64,000 nt of DNA from a virus: IMG/VR virus record IMGVR_UViG_3300035670_013228, positions 113,881-177,880 of that record; one strand, 5' to 3'. Below the pieces are notes generated by a model. That model was not told the DNA's origin. It saw only the letters and a list, made by a program, of their open reading frames with translations, and ran no database searches. A program made the translations under genes and the position numbers. Positions 42,087 through 50,287 of the stretch are shown here, in pieces. Numbering within the stretch: position 1 is the stretch's first letter; each line of letters begins with the position of its first letter.

Positions 42087-42791
42087 CTAAAAGTATTTAT
42101 TATCGAACTCTTTGATTAAAGGATACACCCTTTGAACAAAATCTATACTAGCTCTGTTATCACTATTAAAATGTACCCCTTGTAAGATTCTAGCCAAGCC
42201 ACACTGATCGACAAGGGACCATATATAATTTGAGTCTTCTGGACGCTGTTCAGATAAAATACAGGCCGCTAATGCCGCATATGCTGTGTGTCCGGAAGGA
42301 TATGATGGTGTATGGTGTGTTTTTGTTTGTATAACATCAAGCTTAACATTATAAAAATCGGCTAATTGGAATGGTCGTGCTCTATTATAGAAATATTTAA
42401 GATCTTTAATCATTTGTCTTAAATAAATATATAAATTAGAAAAATTTTCATATGAAAATTTAATATTATATTTGTTTATATACGGTAAAAATAATTTAAT
42501 TGGATTTTTATCAACCAGATATATTAAATCTATTTCTTTGTGAATTCTGTTATTGGCTAACGATATAACTTGGGTTAATTCATTGGTAGTTTTTTGACTA
42601 CTATTTAATGGAGGATTTTTTATCATTGACCAAAAATCAATATTTAATTTATTAGATAAATTAGATTTATATTTTGTAAAAACTAGAGTAGGATTATAAA
42701 CTATTTTATCAATATTTTTAGAAATTATAATTTGTTGTATAGATGATAAAAGTTTCACAATATTTACCAATACATTATGTTGGATCGGCAA
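42087..42791 (-). CDS. PAP2-superfamily acid phosphatase
   Basis: Up to 234 residues. The PAP2 triple motif is visible: KYFYNRARP (KxxxxxxRP), PSYPSGHTAYAA (PSGH) and ARILQGVHFNSD (in place of SRxxxxxHxxxD; the first residue is Ala). It hydrolyses phosphomonoesters or lipid phosphates. The start is uncertain: there is no ATG near the front and the codon used in the listed start is TTG; alternative TTG 42770 or GTG 42758 would avoid overlap with the ferritin-like gene. No signal peptide is obvious. Confidence 0.75.
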   Translation of the reverse strand: MPIQHNVLVNIVKLLSSIQQIIISKNIDKIVYNPTLVFTKYKSNLSNKLNIDFWSMIKNPPLNSSQKTTNELTQVISLANNRIHKEIDLIYLVDKNPIKLFLPYINKYNIKFSYENFSNLYIYLRQMIKDLKYFYNRARPFQLADFYNVKLDVIQTKTHHTPSYPSGHTAYAALAACILSEQRPEDSNYIWSLVDQCGLARILQGVHFNSDNRASIDFVQRVYPLIKEFDNKYF

Positions 42792-43344
42792 TTAGTGTTA
42801 AGAAATTTTCTAATCCCATCTGTTCTATTAGTTTTAAATAAGACTCGTATAATTCAATACCATCCTCACTACCTTTTAGTAATGGTATCATCATATTTGC
42901 TGTTATTTCATCTCCAACGGATCTAGCTTTTACTATGGTTGCTCTTTCAGCAGCGGCGGCTTCTTTGACCGAGTCTAAATTATATTTAATCATAGCAACA
43001 ATATCGTGTCTTGTCCATGATTTCGGATTAACAGATAGAGGCTGATAATCTACATCAAAAAATTCTAATCTTTTTAGATTAATAGCAGAGTGTTCGTGCT
43101 CTTGATCAGCATCTGCTTTAATAATAGCGGCTAGTTTTTTATAACCCCATCTTTCAAGATGAATAGCCTGAGCTGTTAAAGAAGTAGTTTGTTGCCAGTG
43201 TATATTTAATGATTTTTTTAAAAGCTCTATTACGGTATCGCTAGAATATCCAGAAGCTTCTTCTGAAATAACTTTGGTGTCCATACTATTATTTGCCTCA
43301 TATTTAGATAATAGATCGTCGATTGCTTGATCTTTATTGGTCAT
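42775..43344 (-). CDS. Ferritin-like (bacterioferritin/DPS-type) protein
   Basis: 189 residues, four-helix bundle. LERWGYKKLAAIIKADADQE is a bacterioferritin-type helix; EHEHS and ERATIV supply candidate metal ligands, and ELYESYLKLIEQMG is the last helix. At the site equal to the first ligand Glu a Gln is seen, so diiron chemistry may be altered. It could store iron or protect DNA. Overlaps PAP2 and the next gene closely. Confidence 0.7.
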   Translation of the reverse strand: MTNKDQAIDDLLSKYEANNSMDTKVISEEASGYSSDTVIELLKKSLNIHWQQTTSLTAQAIHLERWGYKKLAAIIKADADQEHEHSAINLKRLEFFDVDYQPLSVNPKSWTRHDIVAMIKYNLDSVKEAAAAERATIVKARSVGDEITANMMIPLLKGSEDGIELYESYLKLIEQMGLENFLTLIADPT

Positions 43345-43348
43345 AAAA

Positions 43349-43870
43349 TCACCATGCTTTACAAGACCAATATCTAGCTTTCCATTTTGGACCAGGATTA
43401 TCGCAATTGTGTCTTGCTCTAAAGCTTTTTCGTCTTTCGGGTATATTTTTCTTAATTTTCATGTTTGGATCGCCAAAATTAACCTTCACCACATTTCCCT
43501 TTTCGTTCTTCACATAAACACTAAATTTTTTAGGCCCATCCGGTGTTCTAAAAGGTTTATTTAATGTTACTTTACGACCACCCTTTTCTGCTGCAATGAG
43601 AATACCTTCTTCGGAGTATACGTTGGTATCTGTTGATAATTGTATTTCTACAACAAATTCGTCCCACTCGTCGTCCCATGAGCAATTTGATGCTAATAAA
43701 TTATTTTCAAATTGATCTAAAATAGAGGCTTTATTTTTTCTTGTTTGTCCTAAACATATGGCTAATCTTTGTTGTGTATTTTTATAGTCTTTTTTCATTG
43801 TCTCGTCTCCCATGCAACGAGCAGTGAATTTTTGTTTATCCTCATTGGGCTTTGGAGATGGTATTGGCAT
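43349..43870 (-). CDS. Phage DUF6321-like protein
   Basis: 173 residues. N-terminus MPIPSPKPNEDKQKFTARCMG, followed by NTQQRLAICLGQTRKNK, resembles the prohead-associated proteins of many large phages, and the C-terminus RKSFRARHNCDNPGPKWK-like ending with ARYWSCKAW is the DUF6321 signature. Role unproven but often head related. A GTGTATWAT element lies about 43 bases before the ATG. Confidence 0.65.
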   Translation of the reverse strand: MPIPSPKPNEDKQKFTARCMGDETMKKDYKNTQQRLAICLGQTRKNKASILDQFENNLLASNCSWDDEWDEFVVEIQLSTDTNVYSEEGILIAAEKGGRKVTLNKPFRTPDGPKKFSVYVKNEKGNVVKVNFGDPNMKIKKNIPERRKSFRARHNCDNPGPKWKARYWSCKAW

Positions 43871-43912
43871 AGTAAATCTTTCTGGTTGAATTAGAGTATT
43901 TCCTATAAAAAT

Positions 43913-43923
43913 ATTAATACACC
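43913..43923 (-). promoter_or_regulatory. GTGTATWAT-type element upstream of the DUF6321-like gene
   Basis: Minus strand GGTGTATTAAT, in the 61-base gap before the ATG at 43870. Confidence 0.4.
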
Positions 43924-43931
43924 AAAATATA

Positions 43932-44987
43932 TTATTCGGCTATTACCGACAGAAGACGATTCGATGAGTTTAACCAACTAAAATTTTTAGCTGTTTCAAC
44001 ACCATTTATATTGGTACTAATAGAATTAGTATATACAAATTTCATGTAATCTATAATTTGATCTTTATGAGAGTCTCCTATTTTAGCCCAATTACCATTA
44101 CCAAAAAACCACATTCCGTCAAACGCTTGTTCGGTTTCATTAATATCGACCAAAAAGCTATTATCAGTATTGCAATAGTCTTTATGAGCTGAATAATTTG
44201 TTACAATAACAGGCTTATTCATGGACAGTGTCTCTAATAATTCTAGATTCCATCCTTCTCCTCTAGAAATGTAAATACCACAATCACTATAAGAAATAAT
44301 TTCTGCAATAGCTTTATGATTAGGTAGTCTAGGAAAAATTTTTATTTTTTTTCTAAGATTAGAGGATTCCACTAAAGATATCCATTGATTTTCTTGATCT
44401 TTATTAAGAAATGGATTATGGGTTACCATCCACAGCTCTACATCGTCCTTATCTGTAAAAGCTTTATTGAAACATTCAATAATAATATCATGAGATTTCC
44501 TTTTTTCCCACTTACCTATTGTGAGAAAAACATATTTATCCGTTTTATTTTGTAGAGAATGATCAAAAATAGATCTGTCAACTCCAAGAGGTACAATCTT
44601 TATAGGTTTATTTATATTATTTTTTAGTAGTACATTTTTAGCCCATTCGGATGATACAATAATTTCATCAGGAAAATTTAAATGATATATTTCTTTTTGA
44701 TTAAGAGTATCTACTTCAAAAAAGGGAAAAGCAAAATATTTTCCATCTCCTATTCGATTAAGTAAATCGAACTGATGCCAGATTTTAACGCACGGACTGT
44801 CGTATGGTATGATGTGACTATAACTGATACAATTATTAAGTATAGATGCTTGTTCTTGAGATTCTACATTAGGATGTCCTATCGGACTTAATCCTATATT
44901 GTGATTGCTAGCTAAAGATAAAAGTATATTTAGACCAGCATATCCATATCCTGTCGATCCTATTGGCGTATTGAGATGTATATTCAT
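43932..44987 (-). CDS. Glycosyltransferase, GT4/GT1-type
   Basis: 351 residues. N-terminal sugar-acceptor domain starts GSTGYGYAGLNILLSLASN. The C-terminal donor domain has IVPLGVDRSIF, VFLTIGKWEKRKSHDIIIE, EWMVTH-type strand (VELWMVTHN) and GIYISRGEGWNLELLETLSMNKPVIV, the E-x7-E motif that binds the nucleotide sugar. A retaining GT-B fold glycosyltransferase. Not in the main cassettes; it could glycosylate phage DNA or a surface. Confidence 0.8.
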   Translation of the reverse strand: MNIHLNTPIGSTGYGYAGLNILLSLASNHNIGLSPIGHPNVESQEQASILNNCISYSHIIPYDSPCVKIWHQFDLLNRIGDGKYFAFPFFEVDTLNQKEIYHLNFPDEIIVSSEWAKNVLLKNNINKPIKIVPLGVDRSIFDHSLQNKTDKYVFLTIGKWEKRKSHDIIIECFNKAFTDKDDVELWMVTHNPFLNKDQENQWISLVESSNLRKKIKIFPRLPNHKAIAEIISYSDCGIYISRGEGWNLELLETLSMNKPVIVTNYSAHKDYCNTDNSFLVDINETEQAFDGMWFFGNGNWAKIGDSHKDQIIDYMKFVYTNSISTNINGVETAKNFSWLNSSNRLLSVIAE

Positions 44988-46108
44988 AATGTTTTATCGA
45001 AATGTGTTCTGTTGACTCTTATAAATTCTGCACACTTTGACAGATCTTTAAGGGATGAAGAACCAACATATGCACAAGCGCTTCTTATTCCTCCTGTTAT
45101 ATCCGAAATAATATTAGAAACACAACCTTTATATGGAACAGTTAATACTCTGCCTTCGCTAGCGCGATAGTTTTTGACCCCTCCATATTTTTCTTGTGCT
45201 TTGTGTGAACTCATACCATAAAATTTTAATGTCTTTTTTCTTTTATCTGATGGATAATAGCCAGGATCATTTGGTTGCCACCATTCTCTAACTACTTCTC
45301 TGTCGTTATTAATAATTGCGCAACGATACTCGTATTCCCACTCTCCTTCGCATTGATCTGTTCCAGCGAGCATACCTCCAAGCATCACAAAGTCAGCATT
45401 TGCCGCAAAAGCCTTTACAACATCCGATGGTGTTCTACACCCGCCGTCCGCACAGATCAATCCTAGTCGCCTGTCTTCGTTTTTTAAACCATGAGCAGCG
45501 TGTGAGCATTCTGCTATGGCAGACAGTTGGGGGAAACCCACACCCGTTTTTAGTCGAGTTGTACAAGCAGAACCTGGACCTATGCCGACTTTTACTATAT
45601 CAACACCACCATGCAGAATTAACTCTTGAACCATTTCTGGAGTACATACATTACCCGCCATTATAATTGGACTACTACCAAATTCGTGTCTTATTCTATT
45701 GCAGAAATTAACGAAATCATCAGTATATCCATTAGCAACATCTATACAAATATTTGGTATTTGATTTAAAATATTATATATATGATGTACTTTAACTATG
45801 TCTTCTTCTTTAATGCCTATGCTAATCCATTGATAATTACTATCAAATATATTTTTGTAACTATCAATATTATAGTGTTTATGAAGACATGTTATCATAT
45901 GTTGTCTGGCTAATACGGATGACATATCAAAAGTCCCGGTTGTGTCCATATTAGCAGCAATAATCGGCACTCCACTCCAAGATCGACTAGAATGGTAAAA
46001 GGAAAATTTTCTTTCAAGAATAACTTCTTGTCTAGATGCGGCTCTGGATCTTTGAGGAACCAAGAGAACATCATCAAAATCTAATTTTATCTGTTCATTT
46101 ATTTTCAT
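44984..46108 (-). CDS. guaC: GMP reductase
   Basis: 374 residues. [13 protein letters not shown] is the family start, [10 protein letters not shown]-type strand ([11 protein letters not shown]) follows, and the active loop is [20 protein letters not shown] with C182 and T184. [29 protein letters not shown] binds the phosphate. GTD and [13 protein letters not shown] are also conserved. Converts GMP to IMP with NADPH. It would rebalance purine pools during infection. Confidence 0.9.
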   Translation of the reverse strand: MKINEQIKLDFDDVLLVPQRSRAASRQEVILERKFSFYHSSRSWSGVPIIAANMDTTGTFDMSSVLARQHMITCLHKHYNIDSYKNIFDSNYQWISIGIKEEDIVKVHHIYNILNQIPNICIDVANGYTDDFVNFCNRIRHEFGSSPIIMAGNVCTPEMVQELILHGGVDIVKVGIGPGSACTTRLKTGVGFPQLSAIAECSHAAHGLKNEDRRLGLICADGGCRTPSDVVKAFAANADFVMLGGMLAGTDQCEGEWEYEYRCAIINNDREVVREWWQPNDPGYYPSDKRKKTLKFYGMSSHKAQEKYGGVKNYRASEGRVLTVPYKGCVSNIISDITGGIRSACAYVGSSSLKDLSKCAEFIRVNRTHFDKTL

Positions 46109-46547
46109 TTTTATTTTTTTCTAATTGTTTATATAGATAAGAATCTTCAATGTTCAGTGTGATCTCCTCATCTTTTTCAATATTTTTGTATGCTATAATT
46201 TTACCGTAAAAGTGTTCAAAATTAATATCTAAGAAGGCATTATAAAATTCATTGGGTACAGCATAGTTATATAATCCTCCATATCCCATAGGAAAATAAA
46301 TAACATAACCATGTTTTTGGCATTCTGCACATTTACATGAGTCGTTTATTAATGCATAGTTTATTATGGTTTGATCAAATTGATAGTTAGTTCTAAAATG
46401 TAGTGGTAGTATCGGAAAGACTTCTATCACTGATTGACTAGATATAGCTTCTCTTGCCAAAACTCCTCTACCATGAATATAAGATTTAGATATATATATT
46501 TTAGAACAATCGTATTCTATATAGGGTATTTGTTGTTGTTGAGTCAT
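46095..46547 (-). CDS. SET-domain protein
   Basis: 150 residues. IYISKSYIHGRGVLARE is the SET N-terminal strand (IxGrGvfA); IIAYKNIEKDEEITLNI is the C-terminal GxEL...Y-like part, and the central YGGLYNYAVPNEF corresponds to the SET active-site NHxxxPN region (NYAVPN). SET proteins methylate lysine or, in bacteria, ribosomal proteins or histone-like proteins. Target unknown. Overlaps GMP reductase by 14 bases and the next gene by four. Confidence 0.75.
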   Translation of the reverse strand: MTQQQQIPYIEYDCSKIYISKSYIHGRGVLAREAISSQSVIEVFPILPLHFRTNYQFDQTIINYALINDSCKCAECQKHGYVIYFPMGYGGLYNYAVPNEFYNAFLDINFEHFYGKIIAYKNIEKDEEITLNIEDSYLYKQLEKNKNENK

Positions 46548-47074
46548 ATATTAAAAAAACACCATCTTTTATGGTGATCTATAGTGTAAGTATTATTGAT
46601 ATAGTTAAGATATGTTGTGAGTTCATCCCAATTACTAAATATAAATTCATGTGGAATAGTACCAAATAGCCAATCCGGAGCATGATTTTTACCTTGTTCT
46701 ATTTTAATAAGAATTGGTTTTTTTTGTCTGTTGGCCCAAAATATTTCTTCAAGAGTGCCGCACGGATGAGTATTTAGATCCAGATTAACTATTAGAAAAT
46801 CGCTTATGTCTACCATTCTCAAATCAACAGATCTTATTTCCCTCATTATTTCAGATAATTCGTTATATTTACCTTCTTTTTTAAGAATCTGTTTTTTCTT
46901 TGCTACAACTGTATCTTCCATACCAAGATTGGTAGGTTTATTCAAAGGATTGAATACCTGAATTCCATACATTTCTAATATAGGCGTGATAAAATTTCTC
47001 CATCCGCCGCCCCTATCCGGAACTCTATCAACAGCACCGGCCAAGTAACATCTTTGATTTTTAAGTCTATTCAT
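46544..47074 (-). CDS. Nucleoside 2-deoxyribosyltransferase-like protein
   Basis: 176 residues. CYLAGAVDRV, GGGWRNFITPILEMYG, VFNP and MREIRSVDLRMVDISDFLIV are the conserved strands. Also CGTLEEIFWANRQKKPILI with the catalytic Glu in TLEEI. Could be a nucleoside hydrolase/transferase or a related enzyme. Adjacent to SET and macro proteins. Confidence 0.75.
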   Translation of the reverse strand: MNRLKNQRCYLAGAVDRVPDRGGGWRNFITPILEMYGIQVFNPLNKPTNLGMEDTVVAKKKQILKKEGKYNELSEIMREIRSVDLRMVDISDFLIVNLDLNTHPCGTLEEIFWANRQKKPILIKIEQGKNHAPDWLFGTIPHEFIFSNWDELTTYLNYINNTYTIDHHKRWCFFNI

Positions 47075-47198
47075 GATTTATATATACAAAAAAGTTTTCC
47101 TTACATTTTGTCTTTGATGATGAGTAATAATCTTGTCTCCAGGTTCTAAGTCCTCTAAGACACCCAGCAATCATGCAAAAAAGAAATACAAAATACAT
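47067..47198 (-). CDS. Short hydrophobic protein, 43 residues (tentative)
   Basis: Fills most of the 130-base gap between the deoxyribosyltransferase-like and macro-domain genes. MYFVFLFCMIAGCLRGLRTW starts with a hydrophobic stretch with cysteines, followed by basic and aromatic residues. The stop overlaps the next start. There is no clear ribosome binding site, so it may not be translated. Confidence 0.3.
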   Translation of the reverse strand: MYFVFLFCMIAGCLRGLRTWRQDYYSSSKTKCKENFFVYINHE

Positions 47199-47204
47199 AA
47201 TAAG

Positions 47205-47750
47205 TTATTTTACATAAATATAAACATTGTTTATATCTAACCATATATCTTCTATTAGTTTTGATATCAGATTCCAGTCTCCACCAGAAGAACCGCATCC
47301 AAATTTTGGACAATGTAATTCTACTGAAGTATTTTCATTATTATTTTTAAAGTTTTTTATATAGTTTTTAACCATAGACATAGAATAAACTAATGCAGCA
47401 TAGTTTATTGGTCTAGGATTTTTCACGCTTCTTAGTCCATTTTGGGCTATCATATTAGCAAAAATAATCTTATGCCTATATAAAGGTTCCGTATAAGTTT
47501 CTACAAATTGTGTGTTTCCTAATTTTTGAGAACCGATAGACATATGATAATTTTCTTTAACTATTGGATAGTATTTAGTAATATATCCTGCAAAAGATCC
47601 GGCAAATATATTATTATTGCTACAAATATGAGGAACAATTACAGAACAACCCTTTTCTCTCATCGAGATTCTCTGTTTGATACTATCAAAAATATTTTGT
47701 TTGTTCATGAAACTTAAAACAAACTTTCGATTATTTATTAATGTAGACAT
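47205..47750 (-). CDS. Macro-domain protein (ADP-ribose-1''-phosphate phosphatase-like)
   Basis: 181 residues. IVPHICSNNNIFAGSFAGYI is the ADP-ribose loop; LGNTQFVETYTEPL, IIFANMIAQNGL, and LHCPKFGCGSSGGDWNLISK with the GxGxxGGDW motif near the C-terminus match the Poa1-like subfamily. It should bind or hydrolyse ADP-ribose derivatives. In a phage this could remove ADP-ribosyl marks or signals of host defence. Follows the short tentative gene. Confidence 0.8.
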   Translation of the reverse strand: MSTLINNRKFVLSFMNKQNIFDSIKQRISMREKGCSVIVPHICSNNNIFAGSFAGYITKYYPIVKENYHMSIGSQKLGNTQFVETYTEPLYRHKIIFANMIAQNGLRSVKNPRPINYAALVYSMSMVKNYIKNFKNNNENTSVELHCPKFGCGSSGGDWNLISKLIEDIWLDINNVYIYVK

Positions 47751-47751
47751 T

Positions 47752-48012
47752 TTACACTATTTTTTTCCATTTTCCTAAAGGACACTCCTGATCAGCCCAC
47801 GCCAGTTTATTTAGAAAAATTTTTCTATTATTAACATAGCATCCGCACATCATGCATGTTTGATCTTTTGAATTATACATATCGCAGGAGTTGTGACATA
47901 TATTGTATCTATAAAGAATTTGTTCGTGAGAACTTTTGGGGAACCCAGAATAAATATGAAATATTAAAGATTTAAGAAATGTTTTTATTCTTTGTATCGA
48001 AATTTTTCTCAT
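47752..48012 (-). CDS. Small cysteine-rich protein
   Basis: 86 residues. YNICHNSCDMYNSKDQTCMM, CGCYVNNRK and DQECPLGKWKK form the CxxxC...CxxCGC...CPLGKW pattern of small zinc-binding phage proteins. No further function is known. Overlaps the preceding gene by 41 bases in another frame. Confidence 0.65.
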   Translation of the reverse strand: MRKISIQRIKTFLKSLIFHIYSGFPKSSHEQILYRYNICHNSCDMYNSKDQTCMMCGCYVNNRKIFLNKLAWADQECPLGKWKKIV

Positions 48013-48241
48013 CTTTAAACTCTTTTAGTAAAAGTATGTTTCCGTCTTTATCTCTGTAGTAAAGATCTATTGTTTCCGTCATTGTGTTATTGTCGAACCA
48101 GTACGATAGTCCATCACTAATACTAATTGCCATTTTTTTAATATTATCTTTTGTTTTTCTGTAGTCAGATGATAATACATATTTATTATTTTTGATCTGA
48201 AAAACATCTCCTGGAGCAATTTCCTCAATGTATTTCGTCAT
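47972..48241 (-). CDS. Hypothetical protein
   Basis: 89 residues. Possible beta-barrel start (IAPGDVFQIKNNKYVLSSDY). No family recognised. Overlaps neighbours on both sides, so it is part of the operon that begins at the promoter near 48.4 kb. Confidence 0.5.
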   Translation of the reverse strand: MTKYIEEIAPGDVFQIKNNKYVLSSDYRKTKDNIKKMAISISDGLSYWFDNNTMTETIDLYYRDKDGNILLLKEFKDEKNFDTKNKNIS

Positions 48242-48413
48242 TATCTACTTCCCAATTATCCAGCTCTTGTTCTTGCAAAAGCTGCTTTTGTTTTTTAAAA
48301 GCTTTTTTCAATTTGTGTTCGTCGTAATCAGAAAAATAGTTCTTGTCGTTATTTTTTTTGAACTTTTTCTTGTTAAAATTGCTTCTTCTATTTTCTTTTC
48401 TATCAAAATCCAT
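48225..48413 (-). CDS. Small highly charged protein
   Basis: 62 residues, rich in Lys, Asn and Asp (RSNFNKKKFKKNNDKNYFSD). First gene of a minus-strand operon; a perfect-spacing promoter ends 24 bases upstream of the ATG. Might be a nucleic-acid-binding or inhibitory peptide; not recognised. Confidence 0.45.
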   Translation of the reverse strand: MDFDRKENRRSNFNKKKFKKNNDKNYFSDYDEHKLKKAFKKQKQLLQEQELDNWEVDNDEIH

Positions 48414-48436
48414 AAATACCTTTCTGTCACATAACT

Positions 48437-48465
48437 ATGATACTAAACGATCATCAACCTGTCAA
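48437..48465 (-). promoter_or_regulatory. Sigma70-type promoter for the 48.4 kb operon
   Basis: TTGACA (48465-48460), 17-base spacer, TATCAT (48442-48437), initiating around 48430, upstream of the charged-protein gene. Consensus -35, correct spacer. One of four strong minus-strand promoters in the window. Confidence 0.75.
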
Positions 48466-48480
48466 GTGATAATTTTGGGC

Positions 48481-48509
48481 TTGACACGCCATAGATTTCT
48501 CACTATAAC
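48481..48509 (+). promoter_or_regulatory. Plus-strand promoter-like sequence, divergent
   Basis: TTGACA (48481-48486), 17-base spacer, TATAAC (48504-48509) on the plus strand. Its -35 pairs with that of the leftward promoter as the inverted repeat TGTCAAG/CTTGACA. No plus-strand gene lies downstream; it would read into the 3' end of the subtilisin gene as antisense RNA. Confidence 0.4.
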
Positions 48510-48526
48510 TTATGCAGAGGTTTGAT

Positions 48527-49471
48527 TTAATTAATTGGTTGAATAATACCATATCCTTGATATTCCTTAGTACTTGGGTATCTATTGTCCATCATTGGTA
48601 TTGAGTACTGTTTTAGAAGATTTACATAGTCATCCTTTGATTCTAGTTTATATTTCTTGTGTTTTATATTATAGCTTAATACTAAAGATGCTATTCCAAC
48701 AGCAAACGGATTACTCATACTTGTACCACTCATTATCGAATACCTGTTTCCTGGAACACATCCAAGAATATTGTCTCCTGGTGCAAGAAAATCTAATTCT
48801 TCTCCACTGCATGAGAATGGTGTTCTCTTAAAATTTTCGTCTATTGCTCCAATGGCTATTGTATTTGTATATTTTGCAGGATACATTATCCCTAATCCAG
48901 GACCACTGTTCCCGGCTGCACAAAATATTATCTTGTTTTTGGATACTGCATAGTTTATTGCTTTTTCTATATCTTTACTAGAATGACTAGATCCGAGACT
49001 CATAGTGATAAAGTTAACCTCAAAAACATCTGCCGCATAATATATACCGTCCACTACGGACCTAACCGAACCGCCACCTGAATCACTTAATACTTTGACT
49101 GGTAAAATTTTTGTCTTTGGAGCAACCCCGACTATTCCTCTAGAGTTATTAATCGCTGCTATTGTTGACGAAACATGTGTTCCATGCCCATTTTTATCTA
49201 TTGGTCTGTCTTTTAGATCTATAAAATTTTTACCATCTAATAAATTATCAGATAGATCAGCATGACTCAAATCACATCCTGTATCCAAAACAGCACAAAC
49301 AACACCTTCTCCAGAACTTTGATTCCATGATTTTTCTATATTAAATTTTTTTATTTCCCATCCTAAGGTCTGAGGATCATTCGGAGATAGACCATATACT
49401 GGTTCCGAAATATATGGCAATAATCCTATTTTATTTTTATTGAACCATTTCTGAAACATTTTATTTATCAT
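48527..49471 (-). CDS. Subtilisin-like serine protease (S8)
   Basis: 314 residues. Catalytic D63 (VCAVLDTGCDL), H96 (NGHGTHVSST) and S251 (SGTSMSNPFAVG), with oxyanion N188 (AAGNSGPG). No signal peptide is visible; an N-terminal segment of ~50 residues may be a propeptide. It overlaps the trypsin-like gene by 11 bases, so both proteases are made from one message. Its job may be lysis, host protein degradation or particle processing. Confidence 0.9.
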   Translation of the reverse strand: MINKMFQKWFNKNKIGLLPYISEPVYGLSPNDPQTLGWEIKKFNIEKSWNQSSGEGVVCAVLDTGCDLSHADLSDNLLDGKNFIDLKDRPIDKNGHGTHVSSTIAAINNSRGIVGVAPKTKILPVKVLSDSGGGSVRSVVDGIYYAADVFEVNFITMSLGSSHSSKDIEKAINYAVSKNKIIFCAAGNSGPGLGIMYPAKYTNTIAIGAIDENFKRTPFSCSGEELDFLAPGDNILGCVPGNRYSIMSGTSMSNPFAVGIASLVLSYNIKHKKYKLESKDDYVNLLKQYSIPMMDNRYPSTKEYQGYGIIQPIN

Positions 49472-50222
49472 CTGTTAATTGAAAAGCTGTATCTATAATC
49501 CAATCTTTATATACACTAACTCTTGTATGAACCGTGACTGCTCCGTATTTAGACTTTCCCTTGTTGGGTTTATCTTCTACCACACCAGAATGTATTCCTG
49601 CGAGATCATTTCCTATAAAAAGTCCTCCTCCGCTATCCCCAGGAGCAATAATAAACTCTAATTCTGTTTTGCCGGTTTTTACAGATGGCGAACAAAATAA
49701 CAAATACTCGTTTACTGCATCAATAATATTAGATCCTGCTCTTTTTTTACTTTCTTTATTAGATATTATCCCTGTAATAAATGTACCAGTAGCACCGTAC
49801 CCTGCCAAAGAACATACGGATCCGTTTTCTCTGTCGTTTTTATATATATCTGGATACCAATCCAGTCCTATGTCGCCAGAAACCAAACACATTGCTATAT
49901 CGTGTTTACCAAATTTTTCATAATCATAATCTTTATGAACTACTATTTTTTTAACGGGTAATAATTTTGTATTAAAAATTACAACAGAAGTTTTATTATT
50001 ATGAAATATATGAGCAGCTGTTATAATTATATTACTTTTATACGCTACTACAGATCCAGAATACGGAGTATCATCCTGTTTCCTACCTATTATTTGACCG
50101 ACATAAGGAAATTTTGATCCATATTCTATATATTTATCATCAGGCGTAGAAGGATCTATTGTTCCGGAAAAAGATAATGTTCCATAAATCATTAATAATA
50201 TCATTAATAATATTTTTATCAT
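49461..50222 (-). CDS. Trypsin-like serine protease (S1) with signal peptide
   Basis: 253 residues. MIKILLMILLMIYGTLSFSG is a signal peptide. The triad is H71 (IITAAHIF), D108 (HDIAM) and S197 (PGDSGGGLF). Extra features: SGSVVAYK at the start of the domain and SLAGYGATG. It should act outside the cytoplasm. The upstream gap holds a GTGTATWAT-like element about 27 bases before the ATG. Confidence 0.88.
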   Translation of the reverse strand: MIKILLMILLMIYGTLSFSGTIDPSTPDDKYIEYGSKFPYVGQIIGRKQDDTPYSGSVVAYKSNIIITAAHIFHNNKTSVVIFNTKLLPVKKIVVHKDYDYEKFGKHDIAMCLVSGDIGLDWYPDIYKNDRENGSVCSLAGYGATGTFITGIISNKESKKRAGSNIIDAVNEYLLFCSPSVKTGKTELEFIIAPGDSGGGLFIGNDLAGIHSGVVEDKPNKGKSKYGAVTVHTRVSVYKDWIIDTAFQLTDDK

Positions 50223-50248
50223 AAAATTGACTTTTTATGTTTAAAAAA

Positions 50249-50257
50249 TTATGCACC
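50249..50257 (-). promoter_or_regulatory. GTGTATWAT-like element upstream of the trypsin-like gene
   Basis: Minus strand GGTGCATAAT, one mismatch from the core, about 27 bases before the ATG. The flanks are AT-rich. Confidence 0.35.
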
Positions 50258-50287
50258 ATTTTAATAATATATTTTATTGAATAGTAT

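Noticed and set aside
45316-45666. Plus-strand reading frame of 116 residues within GMP reductase
   Set aside because: It is a shadow of a highly conserved enzyme gene on the minus strand.
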